A stretch of DNA of 64,000 nt from the NCBI RefSeq assembly GCF_012844305.1, contig NZ_JABANE010000046.1, forward strand, positions 1 to 64,000. Reading direction: 5' to 3'. The notes beneath the pieces are model-generated. The model did not search any database. It worked only from the letters and a program-made list of their open reading frames with translations, and had not been told where the DNA came from. Numbering within the stretch: position 1 is the first letter of the stretch; every line of letters starts with the position of its first letter. The position numbers and the translations under genes were made by a program. The DNA is from Flammeovirga aprica JL-4 (GTDB taxonomy: Bacteria; Bacteroidota; Bacteroidia; Cytophagales; Flammeovirgaceae). Positions 36,966 to 47,337 of this stretch are shown in pieces.

Positions 36966-39900
36966 ATGAGTAAAGCTTATCTTATTTTACAATTCATTCT
37001 GACTTGTTTTGTACTAACTGCTTTTAACATAGAAAGTATAGCACAAGAAGTTGAGCAGAATGTTTTGAAAGGGAAAGTGATGGACACTGAAACAGGTGAG
37101 CCAATCCCAGGGGTGAATATCGTTATTCAAACAACTAGCAAAGGTACAACAACTAACTTTGACGGTGAATTTTCATTGGCTGTCAATTCTGGTGAGTCGA
37201 TTCGAGTAAGTTACATCGGTTATCAGGATCAAGTAATTTTAGTAACCAACCAAAACAACATCGTCGTTAAATTAATGGTAGATGTTGAAGCTTTAGATGA
37301 GGTGGTTGTCATCGGTTATGGTACTCAAAAGAAGAAAGAGATTACAGGTTCAGTAGGGTCAGTAAAATCAGAAGACATCTTGAAAGTGCCAACTTCAGAT
37401 CTTGGAGAATCATTACAAGGTCAGATCGCAGGTGTGGATGTTCAAGCAAGTTCAGGTCGTCCTGGTGCTGAGGCTAACATTCAAATTCGTGGTGTAGTAT
37501 CTGCTAAATCAGCAGGTGGTCCACTGTACATTGTGGATGGTATTCCATTCCAAGGCAACCCAAACATTGCACCAGAGCAAATTAAAAGTATTGATGTACT
37601 AAAAGATGGTGCAGCAGCATCAGTTTACGGTACAAGAGCAGCAGGTGGTGTAATTTTGATTACAACAAAAAGAGGTGAGCAAGGAAAACTTTCAGTAGAT
37701 TTCTCAGCTTATGCAGGTATTCAAAACATTACTTCAAACACTCCTCTAAACAATCACCAAGAGCAGTTGTATGTAGATCACAACAGAATCACTGCAGAAG
37801 GCGGTATGCAGAATTTGTACTTATTCAACCCTAATGCTGGATACAATGATTCAGATTATGTAAGTGATGTACAAAACAACAATGCATCGATCCAATCTTA
37901 CAACTTAGGTGTTTCTGGAGGTTCTGAGCATTTGAAATTTAATGTTTCTACCAACTACTTCAACCAAGACGGTGTATTGATCAACTCAGGATTTGAGCGT
38001 TTTACTACACGTATGAATGGTGAGTATACACAAGGTAAATTCAAAGCTTTCGCTTCATTGGGTATTACAGATGAGAAAAGAGAGCAGGAGCCTTGGGGAT
38101 TGTATGAATTAGCAATTGCTCAAAAGCCTTGGGTACCCGCTTTAAATCAAAATACACAAGTAGGTGGTAATGGTTTAGTGGTTGAAACAGAGCAAGTTGA
38201 GAACTTTGGTTACTTAGCTACGCAACTTTCAAACGAGAACAACACGGATGTAATGTCAACAAACTTGGCATTAGCTTTAGAATATGAAATCGTTGATGGA
38301 TTAAGATATAAAGCGAGTTTTGGTAGAAATACTTACTCTTCTGAAAACGTATTCTTCCAGCCTCAGTTATTGATCTACAGACAAGATGGAACATTAGCAG
38401 CAGGTGCTTCGCAGATGGAATCAAGAATGACAATCAACAATTATCTTTCTAGTTCTACAACTTTTGAAAATATCCTTTCATACAATAAAACTTTCGGCCG
38501 TCACACATTGGGCTTAACAGCAGTATATTCATTTGAAGAGTACAACAATGAGACAAGAAGCGTATTAACGGAAGGTTTATTAGATAACCAAACAAAAGTA
38601 TTGAGTGCAGGTTCAGTGGCTTTCTTACCACAGCAATATGTATCAACAAATACTTTGGTAGGTAAGATGTTTAGAGCACAATATAACTATGATAACCGTT
38701 ATTTAGTGTCGTTATCGGTAAGAAACGATGGCTCTTCAAACTTCTCAAAGGATAACAGATACGGTACTTTCTATGGTGCTTCAGCAGGTTGGAATGTTAG
38801 TGAGGAATCTTTCTTCAAGAATTCATCAATCGGCGAAATTGTGAACGCATTTAAGATTCGTGGTAGTTTTGGTCAAGTGGGTAATCAAAACATTGCACCT
38901 TACTCGTTTATGCCAAGAATTGAAAGCGGTGTTGATTACACTTTTGGTTTAGGACAAAACGAAAGATTAGCAACAGGTGCTATCTTCAGAAGATATGTGA
39001 ATCCAGATTTGAAGTGGGAAACAACAGTATCGAGAAACGTTGGTGTTGATTTAAGCTTCTTAAACGATCGTCTTTCATTCTCATATGATTTCTATGTGAA
39101 CAGTAAGGAGGATATGTTATTGGATCAAACAATTCCACCATCATTCGGTACTTCAGTAACAGAGCCAGCAGGTGGAAACGCAACTCCATATACTTCAGTT
39201 CTTGTAAATGCAGGTAACATGGTGAACAGAGGTCATGAGATAGCAATTGGTTATAAGCACCTTCATGAAAATGGTTTCCAATGGAGTGTGAACTATACTT
39301 TTGCTAGAAATGTAAACGAAGTGACAGACTTGAATGGTGTTGAAGGATTTGCATTCAGAGGTGGTATTCCAGTTCAAACTAGATCAGGATTCCAAGATCA
39401 CACCACTTTCTTGAAGAAAGGTTACCCAGCAGGTTCATTCTTCTTGTTAGAAAGCATGGGAGTGATCAAAACAGAAGAGCAATTGAAAGCTTATAATGAA
39501 AGCTTGCCAGGTGTAGAAGCAGAGATGGGTGATATGATGTATCGTGATGTAAACGGAGATGGTGTAATTGATGATAACGATAGGTTGTATGCAGGTTCAG
39601 GACAAGCGAAGTTCAACATGGGTATGGGTATCAACGCTTCATACAAAGGATTTGATTTGTTTGTTCAGATGTATTACTCACATGGTGCTAAAATTTATAA
39701 CGGTGCTAACCTTTACGCTTATGGTATGGGTAGACATAAAGATATGCAATACGCTTGGTCACCGGCTAACCCTGACTCAGATATTCCAGCAGCAAGATCA
39801 AACTCGGAACACCCGAACACAAAATCTTACTCTGATTTCTTCCTAGAAGATGGTTCTTATTTACGTATCAGAAACATCACTTTGGGTTACACATTACCAA

Positions 39901-40088
39901 GCAAATTATTTAATAACAAGATTAATAGATTAAGATTCTACGTAACTGCACAGAATCCATTCACAATCACTGGTTATAAAGGATATGACCCTGAAGTTGG
40001 TGGAGACGGTCTTTACATGAGAGGTGTAGACAGAGGTAGTTACCCAATTACAAGAAGATTCTTGGGTGGTGTGAAGTTTAACTTTTAG
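36966..40088 (+). CDS. susC: SusC-family TonB-dependent oligosaccharide transporter
   Basis: 1,040 residues. Signal peptide ends near SIAQE. A carboxypeptidase-regulatory-like domain (about 35-115: LKGKVMDTETGEPIPGVNI) is followed by the TonB box/plug (VVIGYGTQKKKEITGSVGSV; IRGVVSAKSAGGPLYIVDGI) and a beta-barrel ending in the terminal aromatic signature GGVKFNF. It imports oligosaccharides across the outer membrane with energy from TonB and pairs with the SusD lipoprotein, which starts 23 bp downstream. It is the first gene of the long plus-strand agar locus. No anti-sigma-interacting N-terminal extension is seen, consistent with control by the adjacent TPR-HTH regulator rather than an ECF sigma factor. 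Confidence 0.96.
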   Translation: MSKAYLILQFILTCFVLTAFNIESIAQEVEQNVLKGKVMDTETGEPIPGVNIVIQTTSKGTTTNFDGEFSLAVNSGESIRVSYIGYQDQVILVTNQNNIVVKLMVDVEALDEVVVIGYGTQKKKEITGSVGSVKSEDILKVPTSDLGESLQGQIAGVDVQASSGRPGAEANIQIRGVVSAKSAGGPLYIVDGIPFQGNPNIAPEQIKSIDVLKDGAAASVYGTRAAGGVILITTKRGEQGKLSVDFSAYAGIQNITSNTPLNNHQEQLYVDHNRITAEGGMQNLYLFNPNAGYNDSDYVSDVQNNNASIQSYNLGVSGGSEHLKFNVSTNYFNQDGVLINSGFERFTTRMNGEYTQGKFKAFASLGITDEKREQEPWGLYELAIAQKPWVPALNQNTQVGGNGLVVETEQVENFGYLATQLSNENNTDVMSTNLALALEYEIVDGLRYKASFGRNTYSSENVFFQPQLLIYRQDGTLAAGASQMESRMTINNYLSSSTTFENILSYNKTFGRHTLGLTAVYSFEEYNNETRSVLTEGLLDNQTKVLSAGSVAFLPQQYVSTNTLVGKMFRAQYNYDNRYLVSLSVRNDGSSNFSKDNRYGTFYGASAGWNVSEESFFKNSSIGEIVNAFKIRGSFGQVGNQNIAPYSFMPRIESGVDYTFGLGQNERLATGAIFRRYVNPDLKWETTVSRNVGVDLSFLNDRLSFSYDFYVNSKEDMLLDQTIPPSFGTSVTEPAGGNATPYTSVLVNAGNMVNRGHEIAIGYKHLHENGFQWSVNYTFARNVNEVTDLNGVEGFAFRGGIPVQTRSGFQDHTTFLKKGYPAGSFFLLESMGVIKTEEQLKAYNESLPGVEAEMGDMMYRDVNGDGVIDDNDRLYAGSGQAKFNMGMGINASYKGFDLFVQMYYSHGAKIYNGANLYAYGMGRHKDMQYAWSPANPDSDIPAARSNSEHPNTKSYSDFFLEDGSYLRIRNITLGYTLPSKLFNNKINRLRFYVTAQNPFTITGYKGYDPEVGGDGLYMRGVDRGSYPITRRFLGGVKFNF

Positions 40089-40111
40089 TTAGGAAATTAA
40101 ATTAAGATTCA

Positions 40112-41854
40112 ATGAAATTTATAAAATATAGTCTGATTACGTTATTATCTTCTATCTTACTCATAGGATGTAACGAGGACGAGTTTTTATCACAAACGAA
40201 CGTAAATGCGTTGACTCCAGAAACATTCTGGAAAAATTCAGAGCATTTTGATTACGCTTTAAATACTGCTTATGCGGCGTTGCAGTTCAACACAGTCTCA
40301 GGATTTAGAACTGCCAATGAAATGGCATTGACGGATTTGGCGAAATGTGATACTTGGTATCCTTCATATACCACTTACAAGCTGTTCAACTATACAAGCA
40401 GTGACCCAATGATCCAAAATAAATGGGCTGAATTGTATATCGGTGTGAACAGAGCGAACCAAATCATCACTTTCATTGAGGGTGAAGATGTGGATATGCC
40501 TGAAGAAGAGAAGTTTGAAGTGGCTGCGCAGGCAAGAACATTGAGAGCATTTTACTACTTCGAGTTAGCGAACAACTTTAATGGAGCTGTAATTAATACA
40601 AAGTATTATGCAAACTCTGACAGCTTGAACAAGAAGTTCAATCCTAGAGCGGACGTAATCTCACAAGTGGTAGTTCCAGATTTACAGTTTGCCACTGAGC
40701 ATCTTCCAACTTCATGGAGCAACATGGAGGCAGGTCGTGTAACTTGGGGTACAGCAGTTTCATTATTAGGTAAAGCTTACTTATATGATGGAAAATGGTC
40801 AGAAGCAGCAGCTGAATTCAAGAAAGTAGTAGACAGTAATATCTATGCATTAAGACCCGTTTTTGGAAATAACTTTGACGAAGCAGGTGAGCATAATTCA
40901 GAATCTATTTTTGAAGTAAATTACTCTACTTCAGTTTTACCTCCATCAAGTAACAGAGATTGGGTAGACAACATTGCAGGTGGTAACGTAACGCCTTCAG
41001 AAGCATCAAGTTTAGAGCATTCATTTACACATATCCTTACAGCAGGTGGTTTCAACGTAGTGACTCCTTCTCAATATTTACATGAGATGTTATTGAGTGA
41101 TGAAGTAGATCCTTCACACCCAATCAACGCTGCAGGTGAAACACACTCTCAAAGATTGACAAACTCTATCTTAGTACCACGTTTCTACGGTACTTACTTC
41201 AACAGAGTTTGGGAAGAAGACAACGGCGATACTTACCCAATGGGTGGTGGTCACTCAGGTTATGTGAAGAAGTTTACAAGATGGAATACAGGTATCTCTA
41301 ACTTGGAAAACAACGGTCAAACTTCTCCAATCAATTTCAGATTGATCAGATATGCAGATGTATTATTAATGTATGCTGAAGCACTGAATGAGCTTGGAAA
41401 CTTCACTGACGCTATCACTTACATTGATATGATAAGAGAAAGAGCAGGTGTATATACTTTACAAGATTACATGGATAACAATGGCGGAACTTTCCCTAAG
41501 TTGAATATCAGTAAGGAAGTAACAGGAGCTCCTCATCCATTAGTGGCACCATCTCAGGAGTCAGTAAGAGAGCACATCCGTTACGTAGAGCGACCAATCG
41601 AACTTTCATTTGAAGGACACAGATGGAAAGATTTAAGAAGATGGGGAATCATTGGCGAGGCATTGGACAGAAGAGCTGTAGACGAGCAGTGGAGATTAGA
41701 CAATGCTGAGACAATTTTGGGACAGCCACCTTTATACATCGGGGCTTACATTATCCAGAACTTCGTAGAACAAGCGGCGAAATATAATGAGACAGTACAC
41801 AAGTACTATCCATTGCCAGCAAATGAAGTTCAAACGAATCCAGATTTATTATAG
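40112..41854 (+). CDS. susD: SusD/RagB-family surface glycan-binding lipoprotein
   Basis: 580 residues with a lipoprotein signal (LLIGCNEDE). The helical TPR-like RagB/SusD fold shows ALNTAYAALQF, ARTLRAFYYFELANNF, ALLGKAYLYDGKW-type repeats (here SLLGKAYLYDGKWSEAA), and the C-terminal block LRYADVLLMYAEALNELG (RLIRYADVLLMYAEAL) with ERPIELSFEGHRWKDLRRWG. It forms the lid of the SusC transporter and captures agar/porphyran oligosaccharides at the surface. It is tightly linked to susC (23 bp) and to the next lipoprotein gene (20 bp), implying a single operon. Confidence 0.96.
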   Translation: MKFIKYSLITLLSSILLIGCNEDEFLSQTNVNALTPETFWKNSEHFDYALNTAYAALQFNTVSGFRTANEMALTDLAKCDTWYPSYTTYKLFNYTSSDPMIQNKWAELYIGVNRANQIITFIEGEDVDMPEEEKFEVAAQARTLRAFYYFELANNFNGAVINTKYYANSDSLNKKFNPRADVISQVVVPDLQFATEHLPTSWSNMEAGRVTWGTAVSLLGKAYLYDGKWSEAAAEFKKVVDSNIYALRPVFGNNFDEAGEHNSESIFEVNYSTSVLPPSSNRDWVDNIAGGNVTPSEASSLEHSFTHILTAGGFNVVTPSQYLHEMLLSDEVDPSHPINAAGETHSQRLTNSILVPRFYGTYFNRVWEEDNGDTYPMGGGHSGYVKKFTRWNTGISNLENNGQTSPINFRLIRYADVLLMYAEALNELGNFTDAITYIDMIRERAGVYTLQDYMDNNGGTFPKLNISKEVTGAPHPLVAPSQESVREHIRYVERPIELSFEGHRWKDLRRWGIIGEALDRRAVDEQWRLDNAETILGQPPLYIGAYIIQNFVEQAAKYNETVHKYYPLPANEVQTNPDLL

Positions 41855-41874
41855 TCTATCCTAACAAAGAAGAA

Positions 41875-43452
41875 ATGAAAAAAATTAATTATATATTATT
41901 ACTTGCACTACTTTCCATTTTCGGATGTACAAAAGAGTGGGAAGCACCAGGTGTAGAACCAAATCATCAAGTGATTTACACTTCTGAGTACCAGTTTGGT
42001 AACAGAGTGCAAGTAGGCGGTTCAATGACCTTTACAGATGCATCAAAAGGTATTGTAAACAGAACATGGACTTTGCCAGAAGGAGCACATGTTGAAGGGT
42101 CTACAGATGTAACTTCTACAAACGACTTGGTTCATATTCAATTCAATGAAGCGGGCATCAAAGAAGTAAACTTATCACAGCAATTTGCTGGAGCGGCTTA
42201 TGACGGAAACACGCAAAGAGAAGCATCATTGGATACAGCAATTGTAATCAACGTTGTAGATTCTTTAAGATTACAAGTAAAAGCACACTTCTATTTCCCT
42301 GACGGTACAACGGGTGATGAATTGGATTTGACGAAAACGAATGAGGTTCAAGCGGGTAGAATGGTCAAATATACTTTGACTGCTATTGGTGAGCCTGCAA
42401 GAATTGTTTACAACTTTGGTGGAGGTGAACCAGAGGCTGTGACTTACATCGAAGCAGAGATTGCAGATGGAACAGCAGCAGAGACAATCGTTCAATACAA
42501 AAAATTGGGTACTTACTCAACAACCGTATTAGGAGACAGACCAAGACCTCAAGGAATTGATACATTAAACTTTATCAATGCAATCAATGTAGTTCCTTCA
42601 AGTGATCCAGTATTGTTGACAGATGTATACCAGAAAAATGGTTTCATTGCATTGGATTACTCTAGAGAAATTGAGCCAGCGTCTGTTGATCCTTCAACTT
42701 TCTCAGTACACTTAACAAACGAAGGAAGAGGTGTTGATATTAATCCTTCAGTTTTAACTGCGGCAGTAGATCCATCAGCAGGTAATATTGTATTGATCGC
42801 TTTAGATGATGCAACAATTTATGATGATGATGTAGTTACGGTTACTTACCAAGGTGGTATTTTACAGTCAACTGACTTTGTAGCAGCTGATGAATTTACG
42901 GACAAGCTACTAGTGCATAGACCAAACACGAATATATTAGAAGCGGCACCGTTTGATCATAGTTTTGAAAATTCTCTTGATACTGATTGGCCTGATCAAC
43001 AATGGGGTGGTCAATGGGCACAGTATACGCTTAATGTTGTTGATAATGAAGCTTACCATGGCGGTAAATCAGGAAAATTAGTAATGGAAGCTGAAGGTGG
43101 AGCCATCTTTAGTCACAACCAAAATTTCACATTGGAAGTTGGTAAATCATACGAGTTGGGTATGATGATTAAAGTGGAAAGCGGTGTAGAAAACATCAAC
43201 GATGCAGCGCCAGAAGTACCATCAATGCTAGTTTACTTTGGTAATCCTGCAATTGACTGGGCAGCTGATCGATTTAACTTCACAACAGAAACAGTAGTAG
43301 GTGAGTGGATGTACGTAAGATGTACATATTATACACCTAAAGCAGATGGTGATTATAGATTAATCTTCAGACCATTTAACCCTGCGAATACTGATCCGTT
43401 GTCAATTTATATGGATAACATTTCTGTTAGAGAAGTAAACTTAAGACCATAA
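41875..43452 (+). CDS. SusE-position surface glycan-binding lipoprotein with PKD-like and CBM-like domains
   Basis: 525 residues, lipobox SIFGC (Cys18). Two PKD-like beta domains (about 30-110, with SMTFTDASKGIVNRTWTLPEG; about 120-215) are followed by an Ig/SwmB-like domain (about 235-345, YSREIEPASVDPSTF) and a C-terminal jelly-roll resembling CBM4/CBM22 (about 355-520, FDHSFENSLD..., GKSYELGMMIKVESG, YMDNISVREV). Position directly after susD identifies it as the third surface glycan-binding protein of the locus. No catalytic motif is seen. The jelly-roll is the likely sugar-binding module. A terminator about 80 bp downstream may mark the end of the susC-susD transcript and set its level apart from the enzyme genes. 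Confidence 0.8.
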   Translation: MKKINYILLLALLSIFGCTKEWEAPGVEPNHQVIYTSEYQFGNRVQVGGSMTFTDASKGIVNRTWTLPEGAHVEGSTDVTSTNDLVHIQFNEAGIKEVNLSQQFAGAAYDGNTQREASLDTAIVINVVDSLRLQVKAHFYFPDGTTGDELDLTKTNEVQAGRMVKYTLTAIGEPARIVYNFGGGEPEAVTYIEAEIADGTAAETIVQYKKLGTYSTTVLGDRPRPQGIDTLNFINAINVVPSSDPVLLTDVYQKNGFIALDYSREIEPASVDPSTFSVHLTNEGRGVDINPSVLTAAVDPSAGNIVLIALDDATIYDDDVVTVTYQGGILQSTDFVAADEFTDKLLVHRPNTNILEAAPFDHSFENSLDTDWPDQQWGGQWAQYTLNVVDNEAYHGGKSGKLVMEAEGGAIFSHNQNFTLEVGKSYELGMMIKVESGVENINDAAPEVPSMLVYFGNPAIDWAADRFNFTTETVVGEWMYVRCTYYTPKADGDYRLIFRPFNPANTDPLSIYMDNISVREVNLRP

Positions 43453-43535
43453 TTTCAAAGAGGAAACCCACTGTATTTTGCATGTTTTTTTACAGCAGTT
43501 TCCTACTTGGTAGAGATAGGTTTGAATAAATAATG

Positions 43536-43575
43536 GAGGTTGCCTGATGGCTAGCCCGACGGCAACCTCTTATTC
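43536..43575 (+). terminator. Hairpin/terminator after the surface-protein genes
   Basis: A 9-bp stem GAGGTTGCC / GGCAACCTC with a 16-base loop, followed by TTATTCT. The weak T run suggests partial termination between the Sus genes and the catabolic genes. Confidence 0.55.
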
Positions 43576-43657
43576 TAAAAAGAAAAATAAAGGATGAACA
43601 TAAATAATGTCGTACAATAAATAGTGTAGATATTATACAGAAAATGGATAGGAACTA

Positions 43658-46240
43658 ATGAAAAACTTTGTGTATTATATTTTGGCCTTTGTCATTTTAG
43701 GATGTCAAGCAGAAGCCCCGGAAGTACAAAGGGAATCGGATTTTAATTTTGATTGGCAATTTGCACTTTTAGATACTGGTCAGTCGGATTTAAAGGCGGA
43801 TAAAATCCCTGTGACTTCTTGGGAAAAAGTGAGACTTCCTCATGACTGGGTTATCGGAAATCAATATGACTCAGCAAACCACGAGTTTGCCCCTGCAACA
43901 GGATATATTTATGGTGGTGGTATCGGATGGTACAAAAAACAATTTGATTTGTCTTTGGCATCTAACCAAACGGCCTCTATTCTTTTTGACGGTGTATACA
44001 ACAACTCTGAGGTTTATCTGAATGGTAACAAATTAGGTTTCCACCCTTATGGTTACTCACCTTTCCATTATGACTTAACGCCTTACTTAAAGAAAGATGG
44101 AAAAAATGAACTGTGGGTGAAAGTAAATCACAGCAGTTTTGCGGATAGCAGATGGTATACAGGTGCAGGTATCTACAGAAATGTAGAACTGATAGTAACA
44201 GACAAATTACATGTGCCAGTATGGGGTACTTTTATCAAAACCAACATCATTAACGATCAACTAGCAGAAGTAATCATTGAAACGGATGTAAATAATGGTT
44301 ATTCGGAATCAAAAGAGGTTAAATTAATCCATGAAATCTTAGATCATAAAGGAAATAAAGTTGCAGAAATCGCAACGAACGAAACTGTAAAAGCGGACAA
44401 TAATAGATTGGTAATTCAAACGGTTAAACTAAACGAACCAAACTTATGGGATGTAGACGATCCATACTTATATACAGTAAAAACGAAGCTAATTAGTGAT
44501 AATAACACAACAGACGAACTGACAAACAATTTTGGTGTAAGAAGTATTGCTTTTAAGGCAGACTCTGGGTTTTTCTTGAACGGACAAAATATGAAAATTA
44601 AAGGAGTCTGCCTTCACCATGATGCTGGTTTAGTGGGTACTGCTGTGCCAAAAGATGTGTGGAGAAGAAGATTGGAAGTGTTGAAAGAAGGTGGTTGTAA
44701 TGCCATCAGAATTGCACACAACCCTGCTTCAAATGAGTTTTTGGATTTATGTGATGAAATGGGATTCTTAGTACAAGATGAATTCTTCGATGAGTGGGAT
44801 TATCCAAAAGACAAGCGTTGGAATCAAAAAGAGAAATCAAGAAATAATGAAACGGAAGGTTATACCAACTACTTCCAGGATTATGCGGAAAGTGACTTGA
44901 AAGCAGTGATTTTATCACACAGAAATCATCCTTCTGTATTCCAATGGAGTATTGGTAACGAGATCGAGTGGACGTACCCTCGTATTTCTCAAGCCACTGG
45001 TTTCTTTAATAATATGAACTGGAAAGGTAATTATTTCTGGTCGAAGCCTCCTCACTCAAGAAAGGAGATTCAGCAACAATTGGCTACACTTCCTAGACAG
45101 GAACATAACATTGGTTCTACCGCTAGAAAGTTAGTTCAATGGACAAAAGAGATGGATACTACTCGTCCGGTAATTGCCAATTGTATTTTACCTTCTGCTT
45201 CTCATGAAACAGATTATGGTAAGTCGTTAGATATTGTAGGGTATAGCTATAGAAGAGTGTTGTATGATTATGGCCATGAAAACTACCCTGATAAAGTGAT
45301 TATGTGTACGGAGAACTTGGCGCAATATCATGAGTGGAAAGCCATTATGGACAGACCATTTATTGCAGGTACTTTCTTCTGGACAGGTATTAATTACCTA
45401 GGAGAAATCAGAGCACCTTGGCCTAATAAAGGAAATGATGCAGGTATGGTTGATTTTGCAGGTTTCACGAAGCCATCTTACCATATGATCAAAACGCTTT
45501 GGGATGAAAGACCTCATACTTATATCGCTACACAAAAGCTTTCTAAATCAATCAATAAGATCGATAAGAAAACAGGAAGAATGGTGGCGAAGAACCCTGA
45601 GAAATGGAAAACAGCCCTTTGGGAATGGCATGACGTGAACAACCACTGGAACTATGAAAAAGGGGAAATGATCAGTGTTGAATTGTATTCTAATGCAGAG
45701 GAGATTGAGTTGTTATTGAATGGGAAAAGTTTAGGAACGAGAAAGTTAGAAGAATTTGAAGATCATATTTATAAATGGGGAGTGCCGTTTGAAGCGGGTA
45801 CATTGACAGCTGTTGGTAAAAAAGATGGTAAGCCTTTTACTACTGAAATCATCACAGCGGGAGAACCTGTAGCGGTACAACTTTCTATAGATAAAAAAGT
45901 CCTTGTAAATAATCAATATGATGTGGCTCACGTAGTAGCCCAGTTAGTGGACAAAAACGGAAATCCAGTCAAACATTTAGAGAAAGTGATTGATTTCGAA
46001 ACCCCTTCTTACCTGAGAGCATTGGGTGTAGATAATGGAGCAAATACGAATGTACAACCTCACGTTTCTAGAAAAATTGAAACAGATCAAGGTAGAGCAT
46101 TACTGGTATTGCAGTCTACGGAAGAGAAAGGAAAAGTAGAAATCAAAGCTACGGTTGACGGATTGGATGCCGACAAAGTACTACTGACAATTAGTACTGA
46201 AAAAGAGAATAGTGAAGAAGTATTAGCAGAATTAAACTAA
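43658..46240 (+). CDS. GH2 beta-galactosidase lipoprotein (agar-oligosaccharide type)
   Basis: 860 residues, lipobox VILGC (Cys16). GH2 order: sugar-binding jelly-roll (about 25-185, PHDWVIGNQ, GIGWYKKQF, WYTGAGIYRNV), Ig-like domain (about 190-295), TIM barrel (about 300-640), then C-terminal beta domains. Acid/base Glu434 lies in WSIGNEIEW and nucleophile Glu552 in VIMCTENLAQ, so the active site is intact. In agarolytic bacteria GH2 enzymes remove beta-D-galactose from the non-reducing end of odd-numbered agaro-oligosaccharides, feeding the GH117. Context rather than sequence gives this specificity; a broader beta-galactosidase remains possible. The next gene starts 8 bp downstream. The lipoprotein signal places it in the periplasm or on the outer membrane. 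Confidence 0.88.
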   Translation: MKNFVYYILAFVILGCQAEAPEVQRESDFNFDWQFALLDTGQSDLKADKIPVTSWEKVRLPHDWVIGNQYDSANHEFAPATGYIYGGGIGWYKKQFDLSLASNQTASILFDGVYNNSEVYLNGNKLGFHPYGYSPFHYDLTPYLKKDGKNELWVKVNHSSFADSRWYTGAGIYRNVELIVTDKLHVPVWGTFIKTNIINDQLAEVIIETDVNNGYSESKEVKLIHEILDHKGNKVAEIATNETVKADNNRLVIQTVKLNEPNLWDVDDPYLYTVKTKLISDNNTTDELTNNFGVRSIAFKADSGFFLNGQNMKIKGVCLHHDAGLVGTAVPKDVWRRRLEVLKEGGCNAIRIAHNPASNEFLDLCDEMGFLVQDEFFDEWDYPKDKRWNQKEKSRNNETEGYTNYFQDYAESDLKAVILSHRNHPSVFQWSIGNEIEWTYPRISQATGFFNNMNWKGNYFWSKPPHSRKEIQQQLATLPRQEHNIGSTARKLVQWTKEMDTTRPVIANCILPSASHETDYGKSLDIVGYSYRRVLYDYGHENYPDKVIMCTENLAQYHEWKAIMDRPFIAGTFFWTGINYLGEIRAPWPNKGNDAGMVDFAGFTKPSYHMIKTLWDERPHTYIATQKLSKSINKIDKKTGRMVAKNPEKWKTALWEWHDVNNHWNYEKGEMISVELYSNAEEIELLLNGKSLGTRKLEEFEDHIYKWGVPFEAGTLTAVGKKDGKPFTTEIITAGEPVAVQLSIDKKVLVNNQYDVAHVVAQLVDKNGNPVKHLEKVIDFETPSYLRALGVDNGANTNVQPHVSRKIETDQGRALLVLQSTEEKGKVEIKATVDGLDADKVLLTISTEKENSEEVLAELN

Positions 46241-46248
46241 AAGAAACG

Positions 46249-47271
46249 ATGAAAGCAGCATTTTATGAATCGAAAGGGAAGATAAGCGTAGGTGAAGGAA
46301 AACAAATTGCTCCAGGTAAAGGAGAAGTAAGATTAGATGTAGCCTATTGTGGAGTATGTGGAACAGATGTTCATATTTTCCATGGTGTAATGGACCAAAG
46401 AGTGGCACCACCTCAAACGGTTGGTCATGAAGCTTCAGCAGTAGTAGCGGAAGTGGGAGAAGGTGTAGAAAATGTGAAAGTTGGGGATAAAGTTGCCGTA
46501 AGACCATTGCACTTCGGTGATGAGCATCCATTTGATAAAGGTTTCAAGCACGTAGGTAAAAACTTGAAATTCATTGGTATTGATTCAAGTGGAGCTTTCC
46601 AAAACTCTTGGACTGTACCGGCTTACACTTTACATAAATTACCAGAGCAATTGAGCTTAATGCACGGTGCATTTATTGAGCCATTGGCAGTAGCATGTCA
46701 TGATGTGAAAATTGGTAGAGTAGAGAAAGGTGAAAATTGCTTAGTAATTGGCGGTGGCCCTATCGGAACATTGATCGGTTATGTTTTAAAGGAGAAAGGA
46801 GCGAACGTATACATTTCTGAAGTAAATGAAACACGTCTTTCAATGCTGAATGAGTTAGGTTTCACAACCATCAACCCAGCAAAAGAAAACCTTTCAGAAA
46901 GAATTTCAGAGTTGACAGGAGAGAAAATGATCGACTGTGCATTTGAAGTATCAGGTTCAGCACCAGGTGTTCAAACAATGACTGAAGTTGTGAATGTAAG
47001 AGGTAGAATTGTGATGGTAGCCATTCACGGAGGTGAGCAAAAGCAAGTGGATTTATTCAAATTCTTCTGGTCAGAAATCGAATTATTAGGAGCAAGATTA
47101 TACGAAGAAGACGATTACGAAGAGGCGATCAGAATTGCAGATTCAGGTTTCGTTCCATTCGAGCAACTGATTACAAAAGTAGATTCATTAGACAATATCC
47201 AAGCGGTATTTGATGAAATCGATCAAAATCCAGAAGGGATGAAATACCTAATTAAGTGTAACGACAATTAA
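46249..47271 (+). CDS. Zn-dependent medium-chain dehydrogenase, proposed L-KDGal 5-dehydrogenase
   Basis: 340 residues, MDR/threonine-sorbitol dehydrogenase family, cytoplasmic. Catalytic zinc ligands Cys37 (CGVCGTD) and His60-Glu61 (VGHEASA) are present, and the NAD-binding motif VIGGGPIGTLIG lies near 167-178. The lobe that usually carries four structural-zinc cysteines (about 84-110) has none. The neighbours are a KduD-like SDR, the AHG dehydrogenase and the cycloisomerase. In an AHG route described for some agar degraders, L-2-keto-3-deoxygalactonate is oxidised at C5 to a 2,5-diketo acid and then reduced to D-KDG. This enzyme is the natural candidate for the oxidation, by analogy with the Zn-ADH L-galactonate 5-dehydrogenase LgoD. 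The assignment is inference; galactose or galactitol oxidation is an alternative. Confidence 0.75.
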   Translation: MKAAFYESKGKISVGEGKQIAPGKGEVRLDVAYCGVCGTDVHIFHGVMDQRVAPPQTVGHEASAVVAEVGEGVENVKVGDKVAVRPLHFGDEHPFDKGFKHVGKNLKFIGIDSSGAFQNSWTVPAYTLHKLPEQLSLMHGAFIEPLAVACHDVKIGRVEKGENCLVIGGGPIGTLIGYVLKEKGANVYISEVNETRLSMLNELGFTTINPAKENLSERISELTGEKMIDCAFEVSGSAPGVQTMTEVVNVRGRIVMVAIHGGEQKQVDLFKFFWSEIELLGARLYEEDDYEEAIRIADSGFVPFEQLITKVDSLDNIQAVFDEIDQNPEGMKYLIKCNDN

Positions 47272-47337
47272 TATCTAATGGGTGGGCCAACGTGTCTGCC
47301 CGAATTAAAAAAATATCAAACATCGGAAAGAAATATC

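Noticed and set aside
47278..47337. Upstream ATG start for the SDR
   Set aside because: The extra 20 residues derive from a repeat-like GGGCCAACGTGTCTGCCC sequence and have no counterpart in SDR proteins. The ATG at 47338 gives the normal N-terminus.
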